64,000 nucleotides of DNA from contig NZ_CP150170.1 of assembly GCF_037963865.1 (NCBI RefSeq), positions 2,666,001 to 2,730,000 on the forward strand, given 5' to 3'. The notes beneath the pieces were generated by a model. The model ran no database searches. It was not told where the DNA came from and saw nothing but the letters and a program-made list of their open reading frames with translations. Of this stretch, positions 1 to 9,001 are shown piece after piece. How positions within the stretch are numbered: position 1 is the first letter of the stretch; each line of letters begins with the position of its first letter. The DNA is from Paenibacillus sp. FSL R10-2734. Its GTDB lineage: Bacteria; Bacillota; Bacilli; Paenibacillales; Paenibacillaceae. The position numbers were made by a program, and so were the translations under genes.

Positions 1-1
1 G

Positions 2-1834
2 CTAGAGCGTCAAGGTGTTAAATTTGCTATGGGCAAACAAACGGTAGAATTGACAGGGGAACAACGGGTAAGTGGTTTGCGATTCAGTGATGGCAGTACG
101 CTTGAGGCAGATTTTGTAGTGATGGCTGTTGGAATCAAACCGAACATTACTTTGGCAAAAGAAAGCGGAGTCTCCGTTAATCGCGGGATCGTGGTGGACG
201 ATTATTTGCAGACTTCAATGCAGAATGTATATTCCATCGGCGAGTGTGCCGAGCATCGCGGGGTGTGTTACGGATTAGTGGCTCCACTGTTTGAGCAAGG
301 CATGGTTCTGGCTAAACATTTATGTGGTAGTGATACTAAACCGTATGAAGGTTCTGTTGTTTCCACTAAGCTTAAAATATCTGGTGTAGATGTATTTTCT
401 GCGGGTGAGTTTATGGATGCCCCTGAACTTACTGTAATTTCGAGTAAAGATGAATGGAAAAAAACATATAAGAAAATCCTGCTCAAAAATAATGTGATTG
501 TTGGTGCGGTATTGTTCGGCGATGTGACGGAGTCCGCCAATCTGCAGAAATTAGTAAAACAAGGTGCGGTTATGACCGATGAGATTTATTCGGAGCTCAT
601 GGGAACTGGATGCTGCGGTGGTGGAAACAAGAAGGGTACATCTGTAGAAGCTATGGCAGATGAGGAAATTGTCTGCGGCTGTAACGGAGTAACCAAAAAA
701 GCGATTATTGACGCTGTCACCGAGAATGGCTTCACTACTGTAGATGAGATCAAAGCATGTACTGGCGCTACTCGCTCTTGTGGGGGTTGCAAACCAGTAG
801 TAGAGCAGATCCTGCAATTTGTTTTGGGAGATAGCTTTCAGCAGGCTGCCAAACAAGGTATTTGTGGCTGTACAACGCTTAGCCGTGATGAAATTGTTGC
901 TGAGATCACAGCTAAAGGTCTTAAAACCACTAAAGAGGTCATGAATGTACTTGGTTGGAAACAAGAGGAGGGCTGCTCCAAGTGTCGTCCGGCGATTAAC
1001 TATTATCTAGGAATGATGAACCCTGATACCCATCAAGACGAGAAGGAATCACGGTTTGTTAATGAACGTATGGGCGCCAATATTCAAAAAGATGGAACCT
1101 ATACCGTTATCCCACGCATGTATGGCGGAGTAACGACGCCGGAGGATTTGAAGAAAATCGCCGATGTCTCTCTTAAATATGATGTGAAGGTTGTGAAGGT
1201 AACTGGTGGGCAACGACTGGATCTGATTGGTGTGAAGAAGGAAGATTTACCTAAGGTATGGGAAGAGCTAGATATGCCTTCAGGTTACGGTTATGCCAAA
1301 TCTCTTCGTACGGTTAAGACTTGTGTGGGCTCGCAGTTCTGCCGTTTTGGCACACAAGATTCGATGGGAATGGGCGCACTTATGGAGCGTAAGTATGAGC
1401 GTCTTGATTTTCCGGCCAAGTTCAAAATGGCTGTCAACGGTTGTCCTCGTAACTGTGCAGAATCTTGCACGAAGGATATCGGTATCGTCGGCAACGATGG
1501 TGGCTGGGAAATATTTATCGGTGGTAACGGCGGTATTAAACCGCGGATAGCAGACGCCTTCTGTAAGGTGAAGACTGATGAAGAGTTAATCGAAGTGTGC
1601 TCGGCTGTGATGCAATACTACCGTGAGACGGGAAATTATTTGGAGAGAACCTCCGAGTGGGTAGAGCGTATGGGACTTGAGCAGATTCAAATGGTCATTT
1701 TGAATAATGAAGAGAATCGTAAAGAGCTAGCAGCTCGCATTGACTTTGCCCTAACTCAAGTCACTGATCCTTGGAAAAAAATTCTGAATGATAACAGTAC
1801 ACGTACTGCACTTTTTGAAGATGCAAGAGTTTAA
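2..1834 (+). CDS. nirB: Nitrite reductase [NAD(P)H] large subunit, 5'-truncated by window edge
   Basis: The cytoplasmic siroheme enzyme reduces nitrite to ammonium with electrons from NAD(P)H. The frame is open to the first bases of the window, so the N-terminal part of the FAD domain is missing. Visible in order: the end of the FAD/NAD-binding domain (VVMAVGIKPN, YSIGECAEH), two BFD-like [2Fe-2S] segments (CGCNG...CGGCKP and CGCTT...CSKCRP), the ferredoxin-like half domain, and the siroheme/4Fe-4S ligand motifs TCVGSQFCRFG and NGCPRNCAESC. All expected cysteines of the last motif pair are present. nirD follows after 39 bp, as in nasDE/nirBD operons. The role could be assimilatory or ammonifying; the adjacent Fnr gene makes anaerobic use plausible, but that is inference. 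Confidence 0.95.
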   Translation, partial: LERQGVKFAMGKQTVELTGEQRVSGLRFSDGSTLEADFVVMAVGIKPNITLAKESGVSVNRGIVVDDYLQTSMQNVYSIGECAEHRGVCYGLVAPLFEQGMVLAKHLCGSDTKPYEGSVVSTKLKISGVDVFSAGEFMDAPELTVISSKDEWKKTYKKILLKNNVIVGAVLFGDVTESANLQKLVKQGAVMTDEIYSELMGTGCCGGGNKKGTSVEAMADEEIVCGCNGVTKKAIIDAVTENGFTTVDEIKACTGATRSCGGCKPVVEQILQFVLGDSFQQAAKQGICGCTTLSRDEIVAEITAKGLKTTKEVMNVLGWKQEEGCSKCRPAINYYLGMMNPDTHQDEKESRFVNERMGANIQKDGTYTVIPRMYGGVTTPEDLKKIADVSLKYDVKVVKVTGGQRLDLIGVKKEDLPKVWEELDMPSGYGYAKSLRTVKTCVGSQFCRFGTQDSMGMGALMERKYERLDFPAKFKMAVNGCPRNCAESCTKDIGIVGNDGGWEIFIGGNGGIKPRIADAFCKVKTDEELIEVCSAVMQYYRETGNYLERTSEWVERMGLEQIQMVILNNEENRKELAARIDFALTQVTDPWKKILNDNSTRTALFEDARV

Positions 1835-1873
1835 GGGATAGATAACGAACACAGAAGGGGAGATAGCAAACCA

Positions 1874-2194
1874 ATGAATAAGACAACACAAATGTATGCA
1901 ATAGGATCAGTACAGGATTTTCTGATGCAGATTGGTCGGGTAGTTGTTGCTGGAAATGTGGAGTTAGCTGTATTTCGTACCTCTGACGGAGGAATCTATG
2001 CGCTTGAGAATCGCAGTCCTCATCCCAAAGGGGGACCGCTTGCCGAAGGGATTGTTTCGGGTCACTTTCTTTATGATCCACTGTACGACTGGAAAATTGA
2101 TCTTCGCACTGGCGAAGTCCAGGCTCCAGACGAGGGCAGAGTAGTGACTTATCCAGTCACGCTTGATGAGGACAGTTTGACGGTGAGCGTGTAG
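1874..2194 (+). CDS. nirD: Nitrite reductase small subunit, Rieske-like fold
   Basis: Small partner of the NirB subunit, 106 residues. It has the Rieske-type fold signature (ENRSPHPKGGPLAEGIVSG, then DPLYDWKIDLRTGEVQ). The positions that carry the cluster ligands in true Rieske proteins are not conserved: the first C-x-H reads S-P-H and the second C-P-L-H reads D-P-L-Y. It therefore should not hold a [2Fe-2S] cluster and is probably structural; loss of the ligands is known in some NirD proteins such as that of E. coli. A purine-rich ribosome site (AGGGGAG) lies about 12 bp before the ATG. Confidence 0.9.
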   Translation: MNKTTQMYAIGSVQDFLMQIGRVVVAGNVELAVFRTSDGGIYALENRSPHPKGGPLAEGIVSGHFLYDPLYDWKIDLRTGEVQAPDEGRVVTYPVTLDEDSLTVSV

Positions 2195-2246
2195 ACACCG
2201 AAGGTTGTAATTAATGCTTTAATAGAAAACGGTGGGGTGGAGTATT

Positions 2247-3038
2247 ATGTTTACACAAAGTGTGGAGAGTATCGTCGAGACGGCAGTCAGCAAGCGTGAC
2301 CAGATGAATAAAAACTTGCCAAGATATTTTCTAGCGGCTCTCTTGGCAGGAGCATATGTGGGTATTGGGATTATTCTTATTTTCTCGCTGGGAGCGCCGT
2401 TAGCGGCGGCAAAGTCTCCTTTCCAACCCCTCATTATGGGTGTATCCTTCGGAATTGCCCTGACTCTTGTTGTGTTTGCAGGCTCAGAGCTGTTTACCGG
2501 AAATAACATGTTCTTTACTGTAAGTACATTAGCTGGTCGAACAAGCATCTGGGATACCGTGAAGAACTGGGTGCTTGTGTTTGTAGGGAATGTGGTAGGT
2601 GCAGTGATTTTATCGCTTTTGATTCGGGGAACTGGACTATTCAGTGCGGCTCCCCCTGAGCATTTGATCTTCGCAGCAGCGGCCAAGAAAATGAGCCTTC
2701 CGTTTTCGGAGTTATTTTTCCGTGGAATCCTATGTAACTGGCTCGTCTGTCTAGCACTGTGGATGTCTTCACGCGCTAAAAGTGAGACTGCCAAGCTAGT
2801 TTTAATCTGGTGGTGTTTATTTGCCTTTATTGCGAGTGGTTATGAGCACAGTGTGGCTAATATGACGCTGCTGAGCGTTGCTGTGTTGCTCCCGAATCAC
2901 CCGGAGACCATTACAATTGCCGGATGGATACACAATATGATACCCGTTACTTTAGGAAATATAATTGGTGGTGGCGTATTCGTGGGCATGGCCTATTGGA
3001 TGATCTCCCCAGTGCGTGGTACTCAGAGCAAGCGTTAA
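2247..3038 (+). CDS. nirC: Formate/nitrite transporter family channel (NirC-like)
   Basis: A 263-residue integral membrane protein of the FNT family, with about six hydrophobic helices and family motifs such as FAGSELFTGNNMFFT and the late conserved NHPETITIAGWIHNMIPVTLGNIIGG. Members form pentameric channels for small anions. Lying just after nirBD, it most likely imports nitrite or exports it to avoid toxicity. A GTG 15 bp upstream is in frame, but the ATG at 2247 has the strong site GGTGGGGTGGAG at a normal distance and was preferred. A terminator follows at once, closing the nirBDC transcript. Confidence 0.88.
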   Translation: MFTQSVESIVETAVSKRDQMNKNLPRYFLAALLAGAYVGIGIILIFSLGAPLAAAKSPFQPLIMGVSFGIALTLVVFAGSELFTGNNMFFTVSTLAGRTSIWDTVKNWVLVFVGNVVGAVILSLLIRGTGLFSAAPPEHLIFAAAAKKMSLPFSELFFRGILCNWLVCLALWMSSRAKSETAKLVLIWWCLFAFIASGYEHSVANMTLLSVAVLLPNHPETITIAGWIHNMIPVTLGNIIGGGVFVGMAYWMISPVRGTQSKR

Positions 3039-3068
3039 ACGTATATTTATTATTGGAATTAAGCATTA

Positions 3069-3102
3069 GGGCTGACCCGATTTCGGGTTCAGCTCTTTTT
3101 TT
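3069..3102 (+). terminator. Rho-independent terminator after nirC
   Basis: GCTGACCCG and CGGGTTCAGC pair around the loop ATTT and are followed by a run of Ts. It sits 30 bp after the nirC stop. Confidence 0.85.
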
Positions 3103-3112
3103 AGGTTATAAA

Positions 3113-3140
3113 AAAGACGCCTCTGTTAGGCGCCTTGGAC
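3113..3140 (-). terminator. Rho-independent terminator for fnr (minus strand)
   Basis: Read on the minus strand, GGCGCC and GGCGTC pair around TAACAGA with one G-T wobble and run into TTTTTT. It lies about 80 bp past the fnr stop. Confidence 0.75.
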
Positions 3141-3216
3141 CACTCTATTGTAATGTGCAGAATAATTGGGTCATATATGTTTCATTGAGGAGAATAGAGG
3201 GTATATTACAATGGAA

Positions 3217-3942
3217 TTAAATACGGCAGATCTCGTTTGGACACATTTCGCAGTGGCAAATTTCCTGCAGCATACCAAGATTCTTGATGACAATCATGCC
3301 GTTCTCGTACTCAACCGCGTCCTTTTTACGCAAGTCGCTCAGCATCCGGTTAACACTCTCACGAGTGGCGCCGATCATGTTGGACAGATCTGTATGCGTA
3401 ATTTTTTTGTTGATGAGGATGTTCTCACCATCACTGCTCTTCTCACCGTAGGTGTTGCCAAGACGAATGAGAGTGGAGCAAAGCGCACCTGGTTTGCCGT
3501 ACATCATCAGATCGCGGAATTTCGTTTGGGTTAGACGGTGATGAATACCCATCCATTTCATAAAGTCGATGGCAAAATCACAATGTTGGCAAATGAGAAT
3601 TTCTAAATCCTTCTGCTCGATAACGCCAACTTCACTATCTTCAATCACTTCAGCAGTAAAGCTGTGTTTGGTACTGAAGAATGGATCTGCTTGCCCTACC
3701 ATATCGCCAGCTTGATACATATAGAGAATGAGTTCTTTACCTTCATCAGTAGATTTAGTTAATTTCACACGTCCACGTTTGATATAAAACAATTTATCCG
3801 AGTAGTCGCCTTCCCAGAATAGATGTGAACCCTCTGGAACAACGCGCTCTTTCATTGTAACTAGAAGTCTGTTGAAATTCTGTTCGGAGAAACAGTTTGT
3901 ATTTCCGTGGGCTTCGATAACATTGTAATGTTCTTTTAGCAT
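3217..3942 (-). CDS. fnr: Crp/Fnr-family oxygen-sensing regulator, Bacillus type
   Basis: A DNA-binding regulator of 241 residues: cyclic-nucleotide-like beta barrel (about 20-130), dimer helix, and a winged helix with the recognition segment IGATRESVNRMLSDLRKK. The C-terminal tail ICHCEMCPNEIC holds cysteines at 231, 234 and 239 with spacing C-x2-C-x4-C, as in B. subtilis Fnr (C227, C230, C235). An aspartate at 144 lies close to the fourth ligand position (D141). It therefore probably holds a 4Fe-4S cluster and is active without oxygen. The ATG at 3951 overlaps the AAAGGGGA ribosome site, so the ATG at 3942 was chosen. A matching operator lies upstream at 4057-4072, which suggests autoregulation. 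Confidence 0.9.
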   Translation of the reverse strand: MLKEHYNVIEAHGNTNCFSEQNFNRLLVTMKERVVPEGSHLFWEGDYSDKLFYIKRGRVKLTKSTDEGKELILYMYQAGDMVGQADPFFSTKHSFTAEVIEDSEVGVIEQKDLEILICQHCDFAIDFMKWMGIHHRLTQTKFRDLMMYGKPGALCSTLIRLGNTYGEKSSDGENILINKKITHTDLSNMIGATRESVNRMLSDLRKKDAVEYENGMIVIKNLGMLQEICHCEMCPNEICRI

Positions 3943-4031
3943 AATCGACATCCCCTTTATTCCCTCATTTTTTCAGTAAATTTTAAATTAATTATACTCT
4001 GAATATTCCTTGATATGGTTAAAAAAAACCA

Positions 4032-4072
4032 TTTAAAAGTGTCGAATTTTCAACATTGTGATTATTTTCACT
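4032..4072 (-). promoter_or_regulatory. Fnr box and -10 of the fnr promoter
   Basis: TGTGA-TTATTT-TCACT at 4057-4072 matches the Bacillus Fnr consensus TGTGA-N6-TCACA in all but one position. On the minus strand TTTAAA at 4037-4032 begins 20-21 bp past the box, which places the box near -41.5, the class II activator position. On the plus strand TATGAT at 4092-4097 stands at a similar distance on the other side, so the box might also serve a rightward transcript. Confidence 0.7.
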
Positions 4073-4383
4073 TCTAAAGTGCTAGATGTAATATGATTTT
4101 CAACCAAAAAAGAGTAAGAAGTATACGTTTATTATATATCACAGCGGTAATCCATTATTCTCAAAAATGAAACTTTTGATGTGTTTTTTGCAAATATAAG
4201 CATTATAAATTTCATCCCTATTAGATTCTTCATATTATACTGCAAAAATTCATGATTTAGAAATCCGTTCGATTTCAACTCCGTATAAATACACACATCT
4301 TCATTATGGTCAGACATTGGCGCATTTAGCGTGTAACGATATCCTGAGATTGGAGCAAAAACCAGGAGAAGGGGAAATCATAC

Positions 4384-6690
4384 ATGGCTAAAGTGGCAGA
4401 CAAATATTTTAAGGTAGATCCTTGGGCAATTATTGAAGAGGGCTTTGATCCAGAACGAAATCGGACTTCAGAATCTATTTTTTCACTTGGGAATGAGTAT
4501 ATGGGCGTTCGGGGGTATGCTGAGGAAGGCTACTCTGGAGATTCCTTGCAAGGAAGCTATTTCAACGGACTAAATGAACAATTGGACATTGGCAATCATT
4601 ATAAAGGAATTATTCGCTCGCTTAGATATATGGTGAATGCGGTGGACTGGCTGTATACGCGGATCTCTGTGGATGGTGAACAGCTTGATCTGGCAAAAAG
4701 TAAAGTATCGGATTATGTGCGCAAACTGGATCTTCGTAGTGGAATCTATCGGCGGGAGCTGATCTGGCATCTAGATGATGGCAAAAGGTTGAAAGTTGTC
4801 TTTACTCGCTTGGTCAGTATGACGATGTCTCATCTGGGACTACAACGGGTAGAATTTGAGCCGCTTAATTTCTCAGGCAGTGTGGACATTTGTGCTGGGC
4901 TGGATTTCAGCATTATCCATGAGGAACGTGGCGAATGTATGTGGAGTAGTCTCCGCAGTGGAGAACAAGGGGCTGCCACTGCTATTATGGCGAGAACAGT
5001 GAATACAGCTAACAAGCTATTCTCTAGCTTTTCGTTACAATCTTCGCAGCAGCTTCAGCTTACTCGAATTGAACATGATAAATTTATTGGGCAAAGATTT
5101 ACTATGGAGCTTGCTCAGGGAGAAGCGACCCATTTTACAAAGCTGGTTATCAACTGTTCGGATAGTGAATCTGCCCATACAGCTGAAGAGCTGTGGAGCA
5201 AAGGGCTAGCTCTTGCTGAAAGTGCAAGCCAACTGAGCGATACCCAAATATTCGCGGATCAGACGGCATATTGGAATGGTATCTGGGAGACAAGTGATAT
5301 TCGGATCGAGGGCGATCCTGAGAATCAGCAGGGCATCCGTTTTTGCATTTTCCAGCTTTATCAGACTTATCATGGTGATCATCCAGGGTTCAACATCGGC
5401 GCTAAAGGATTGACGGGAGAAGTGTATCGTGGTTTGGCGTTCTGGGATACAGAGTCGTATTGCTTACCATTCTATATGTTTAATAATCCTAAGGCCGCAC
5501 GGAGCTTGCTGGACTTTAGATATAAGACATTACCTCAGGCTATGCAACGTGCTAAAGATGTTGATTGCGAGGGAGCTTGCTACCCTATTGCTACTATAGA
5601 TGGAACAGAAAGCTGTGATCTCTGGCAGCATTCGAATCTTCAGCTTCATGTAGGGACTGCTATTTCCTATGGCATCTGGCATTATGTCAAAAATACCGGT
5701 GATAAAGAATTCCTGTACAGTAAAGGTGCTGAGATGCTGATCCAGATCAGTAGATTTTATGCTACGCGCGGTCAATGGGGTCAACGGAGTGGGGAATATG
5801 GATATTTTGGCGTAATGGGTCCTGATGAGTTCCAATTGATGGTGAATAATAACTGCTACATTAATCTGATGGCCCAAAAATCATTTGAGTACACCCTGGA
5901 TACCCTGCGGGAAATGAAAGAACAGGTCCCAGTAGCTTTTGCAAAGGTTGTTGAAGAAACGGGACTCCGTGAAGAGGAACTCACCGATTGGAAAGATAAA
6001 GCGGAGCATATGAAGATTCCAGTTGACGAAGCAACAGGAGTATTTGAGGAGCATGATGGATTCTTCGATATGCCACATATTGATATTCATTCCATCCCGG
6101 TAACAGAATTTCCGCTCTACTCGAACTGGTCGTATGATCGTTTGTACCGATATGACATGATTAAACAACCGGATGTCCTCATGTTTATGTTCTTATATAA
6201 TGGACAATTTTCTAAAGAAGCGAAGCTGGCCAACTATGAATATTACGAATCTAGATGTATTCATGAATCTTCACTTTCTCCTTCGATCCATTCCATACTG
6301 GCAAGCGAAATCGGCAAGCCAGAAGAAGCCTATTCGTTCTTTGAATTTGCGACAAGACTGGACTTAGACAATTACAACCGTAATACACGTGAGGGTCTTC
6401 ACACTACATCGATTGCAGCCGCTTGGATGAATATTGTGTATGGCTTTGGTGGTATGCGTTCAGATGGGGCGCGTCTGTCCTTCCAACCTTCATTGCCGGA
6501 ACGCTGGAACGAGTATTGCTTCCAAGTGTTGTATGAAGGGGTATTGCTCCGTATTTTAGTTAACAAGACTTCCGTAACGCTTACAGCAATTCATGGTGGG
6601 AGCACTGAAATAATAGTGTACGGTCAGTCCATTAAGGTGGATGCATCCGGGACGACGCTTCCGCTAGGTGAAGGGATGTTGGCTCGATGA
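4384..6690 (+). CDS. GH65 disaccharide phosphorylase (maltose/kojibiose phosphorylase-like)
   Basis: A 768-residue inverting glycoside phosphorylase that splits an alpha-glucosyl disaccharide with phosphate to give beta-glucose 1-phosphate. Seen: the GH65 N-terminal domain (SIFSLGNEYMGVRGYAEEGYSGDSLQGSYF), the (alpha/alpha)6 barrel with YRGLAFWDTESYCLPF, the catalytic acid in the motif GPDEF (E482), and the C-terminal beta domain. The exact substrate (maltose, kojibiose, nigerose, trehalose or another) cannot be read from the sequence. The ribosome site AGGAGAAGGGG precedes the ATG. The stop overlaps the next start (ATGA), and a beta-phosphoglucomutase follows, which would turn the product into glucose 6-phosphate. 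Cytoplasmic, with no signal peptide. Confidence 0.85.
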   Translation: MAKVADKYFKVDPWAIIEEGFDPERNRTSESIFSLGNEYMGVRGYAEEGYSGDSLQGSYFNGLNEQLDIGNHYKGIIRSLRYMVNAVDWLYTRISVDGEQLDLAKSKVSDYVRKLDLRSGIYRRELIWHLDDGKRLKVVFTRLVSMTMSHLGLQRVEFEPLNFSGSVDICAGLDFSIIHEERGECMWSSLRSGEQGAATAIMARTVNTANKLFSSFSLQSSQQLQLTRIEHDKFIGQRFTMELAQGEATHFTKLVINCSDSESAHTAEELWSKGLALAESASQLSDTQIFADQTAYWNGIWETSDIRIEGDPENQQGIRFCIFQLYQTYHGDHPGFNIGAKGLTGEVYRGLAFWDTESYCLPFYMFNNPKAARSLLDFRYKTLPQAMQRAKDVDCEGACYPIATIDGTESCDLWQHSNLQLHVGTAISYGIWHYVKNTGDKEFLYSKGAEMLIQISRFYATRGQWGQRSGEYGYFGVMGPDEFQLMVNNNCYINLMAQKSFEYTLDTLREMKEQVPVAFAKVVEETGLREEELTDWKDKAEHMKIPVDEATGVFEEHDGFFDMPHIDIHSIPVTEFPLYSNWSYDRLYRYDMIKQPDVLMFMFLYNGQFSKEAKLANYEYYESRCIHESSLSPSIHSILASEIGKPEEAYSFFEFATRLDLDNYNRNTREGLHTTSIAAAWMNIVYGFGGMRSDGARLSFQPSLPERWNEYCFQVLYEGVLLRILVNKTSVTLTAIHGGSTEIIVYGQSIKVDASGTTLPLGEGMLAR

Positions 6691-8969
6691 GCTGGGCGGT
6701 AAGGGATAGCTGTTTTGATAAGAAACTTGTGACGACGAACGGGAACAAATATATGTTAGGCAATGCCTATATGGGATATCGCGGTACACTGGAGGAATTC
6801 AGTAAAAGTGAGCTAGTTGCCGTTACTTTAGCTGGTCTGTATGACAAAGCGGGAGACAAGTGGAGAGAACCTGTCAATGCTCCGAATGGATTATGGACCA
6901 AGATTGTCTGCAACGGACAGCCCTTAAGTGTGCTTGAGCATGAACCGAGCTCTCACGTTCAGGAGCTGAATATCCGTAGTGCCATTCATCATCGGAGTAC
7001 TGACTTTAGTATATCCGACGGTGGGACGTTGACATTTACAGCAGATCGTTTCGTAAGTCAGGACAATCTTCATCTGCTCGTTAGTAAATGCTCTATCCAC
7101 AGTACACAGGACTGCCAAATTGTGATTGAGACGGGGATTGACGTAGATGTGTGGGATATCAATGGCCCCCACCTCTTAGATCAAAAGGTGCAGTCGCAGG
7201 GTGAGGTGCTAGTCTCTTCCTCCACGAGTGGAGAATTGAACATTCCGGTAGTGGTGGCGGAGAGAGCGGTATTTAATTTCGGAGATCAGCAAATGGCTGA
7301 AGGAGTTGCTGTACGCCGGATTTCTTTTGATGCGCGTGCGGGTGAGACCTATGAATGGTTTAAGTACGTTGCGGTATATACTGGACTTGATGTCAGTGGA
7401 CCGGAGTCAGAAGCTGTCAAGTCTGTCCATGCTGCTGAGGCGCTGGGCTATGACGAGTTATTAAAAGCTCACTGTCAGCAATGGGAACAGAGATGGTCAC
7501 TTAGCGATGTCATTATCGAAGGCGACGAGGATGCTCAGTTTGCTCTGCGATACAGTATTTATCAGCTGTTAATTATTGTACCAACAGTTTCGGAGAAGGT
7601 TTCTATCCCAGCTCGCGGTTTATCGGGTCAGGTCTATAAAGGGGCGGTATTTTGGGATACGGAGATGTTTATGCTGCCTTTCTTCCTGCATACCGATCCG
7701 AAGGTTGCTCGCAACCTAATGATGTACCGGATTCATACCTTGGACGGAGCTCGTCGTAAGGCCGCGGAATATGGTTTTTTGGGAGCATTCTATGCCTGGG
7801 AAAGTCAGGATACAGGAGACGATGCTTGTACTCTTTTTAATGTGAATGATGTATTTACTGGACGACCGATGCGGACTTATTTTCGCGATAAGCAGGTTCA
7901 TATCAGTGGGGATGTTGTACACGGGATTTGGAAATACGTTCAATTTACAGGGGACGAAAGTCTGCTAACTAGTGGAGGAGCGGAAGTGATCTGGGAATGT
8001 GCCCGGTTCTTCTACTCTTATGCCTACTATAATTCGGTAAAAGAACGCTTCGAGATTCTAGATGTTACAGGTCCAGATGAATATCATGAACGTGTGAATA
8101 ATAATGCTTTTACGAATGCATTAGTTAAGGAAACGCTGGAGATTGCCTTGCGCACGGCAGAATTGCTGCAAAATAAGTACCCGGAAGTATATAACCAACT
8201 GTCTATGGAGTTTAGTGAGGGTCCGTTTCTAACCGAGTTCAAAGCTATGCTGGATAGCTTTTATGTTCCGCAGCCTGACCCTGCCAGTCTTATCATCGAA
8301 CAATTCGACCGTTACTTCACGTTGGAGGATGTTCGGCTGTCAGAATTGAAATCTCGTGTACTTAACAAAAATGAGTATTTGGGTGGCGGCAATGGCTTAG
8401 CTACCACTACAACAATACTGAAGCAAGCGGACGTCGTGTTGATGCTGAATCTGTTCAAGCATTCCTTCAACAAGGAAGTTAAACAAGCGAACTGGGAATT
8501 CTACGAACCGCGTACCGAGCATGGGTCAAGTCTTAGTCCTTGTATTTATGCTTTGGTAGCTGCTGATATTGGTTCGCCAGATTGGGGATATCCATATTTT
8601 ATGCGTACGGCTACTGTCGATCTTACGGGAGAATCTAAGCAGTATGTAGGGGATCTCTATATTGGTGGTACCCACCCAGCCGCGAATGGTGGCGCATGGA
8701 TGGCTGCGGTTCTTGGTTTTGCAGGGTTGAATTATGATGGGGCGACTGTCCACATCAATCCTTCACTGCCTAAACATTGGCAGTCTGTTGAGCTTCCGGT
8801 TACGCTTCGAGGGGATACCTTTAAGCTGCGGATCAGCAAGGATGAAGTTACTGTTACTACAGCAGCCGATTACAGTGGAACCTTGGTATTCTCGGTGCAA
8901 GGGCGAGAAGGAAAGGTATGTTCAGCAGGTGAGAGCTTGCGGCTAGTCATAGCCGAAACAACAGTATAG
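6687..8969 (+). CDS. GH65 disaccharide phosphorylase, second paralogue
   Basis: 760 residues, translationally coupled to the first GH65 gene by a 4-bp overlap. It shares the family plan (NKYMLGNAYMGYRGTLEE, YKGAVFWDTEMFMLPFF) and the catalytic motif GPDEYHERVNNNAFTN with the general acid at E465. The two proteins are clearly diverged, so they probably act on different linkages or acceptors rather than being a recent duplication. Its N-terminus resembles nigerose or kojibiose phosphorylases more than maltose phosphorylase, but this is an impression from memory, not a test. Confidence 0.85.
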   Translation: MSWAVRDSCFDKKLVTTNGNKYMLGNAYMGYRGTLEEFSKSELVAVTLAGLYDKAGDKWREPVNAPNGLWTKIVCNGQPLSVLEHEPSSHVQELNIRSAIHHRSTDFSISDGGTLTFTADRFVSQDNLHLLVSKCSIHSTQDCQIVIETGIDVDVWDINGPHLLDQKVQSQGEVLVSSSTSGELNIPVVVAERAVFNFGDQQMAEGVAVRRISFDARAGETYEWFKYVAVYTGLDVSGPESEAVKSVHAAEALGYDELLKAHCQQWEQRWSLSDVIIEGDEDAQFALRYSIYQLLIIVPTVSEKVSIPARGLSGQVYKGAVFWDTEMFMLPFFLHTDPKVARNLMMYRIHTLDGARRKAAEYGFLGAFYAWESQDTGDDACTLFNVNDVFTGRPMRTYFRDKQVHISGDVVHGIWKYVQFTGDESLLTSGGAEVIWECARFFYSYAYYNSVKERFEILDVTGPDEYHERVNNNAFTNALVKETLEIALRTAELLQNKYPEVYNQLSMEFSEGPFLTEFKAMLDSFYVPQPDPASLIIEQFDRYFTLEDVRLSELKSRVLNKNEYLGGGNGLATTTTILKQADVVLMLNLFKHSFNKEVKQANWEFYEPRTEHGSSLSPCIYALVAADIGSPDWGYPYFMRTATVDLTGESKQYVGDLYIGGTHPAANGGAWMAAVLGFAGLNYDGATVHINPSLPKHWQSVELPVTLRGDTFKLRISKDEVTVTTAADYSGTLVFSVQGREGKVCSAGESLRLVIAETTV

Positions 8970-9001
8970 ATATTAATGAACAACGGAGAGGAAGTAAATC
9001 T

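Noticed and set aside
4132..4317. 61-codon minus-strand frame between fnr and the GH65 genes
   Set aside because: No ribosome site before its start, AT-rich composition, no recognised motif.
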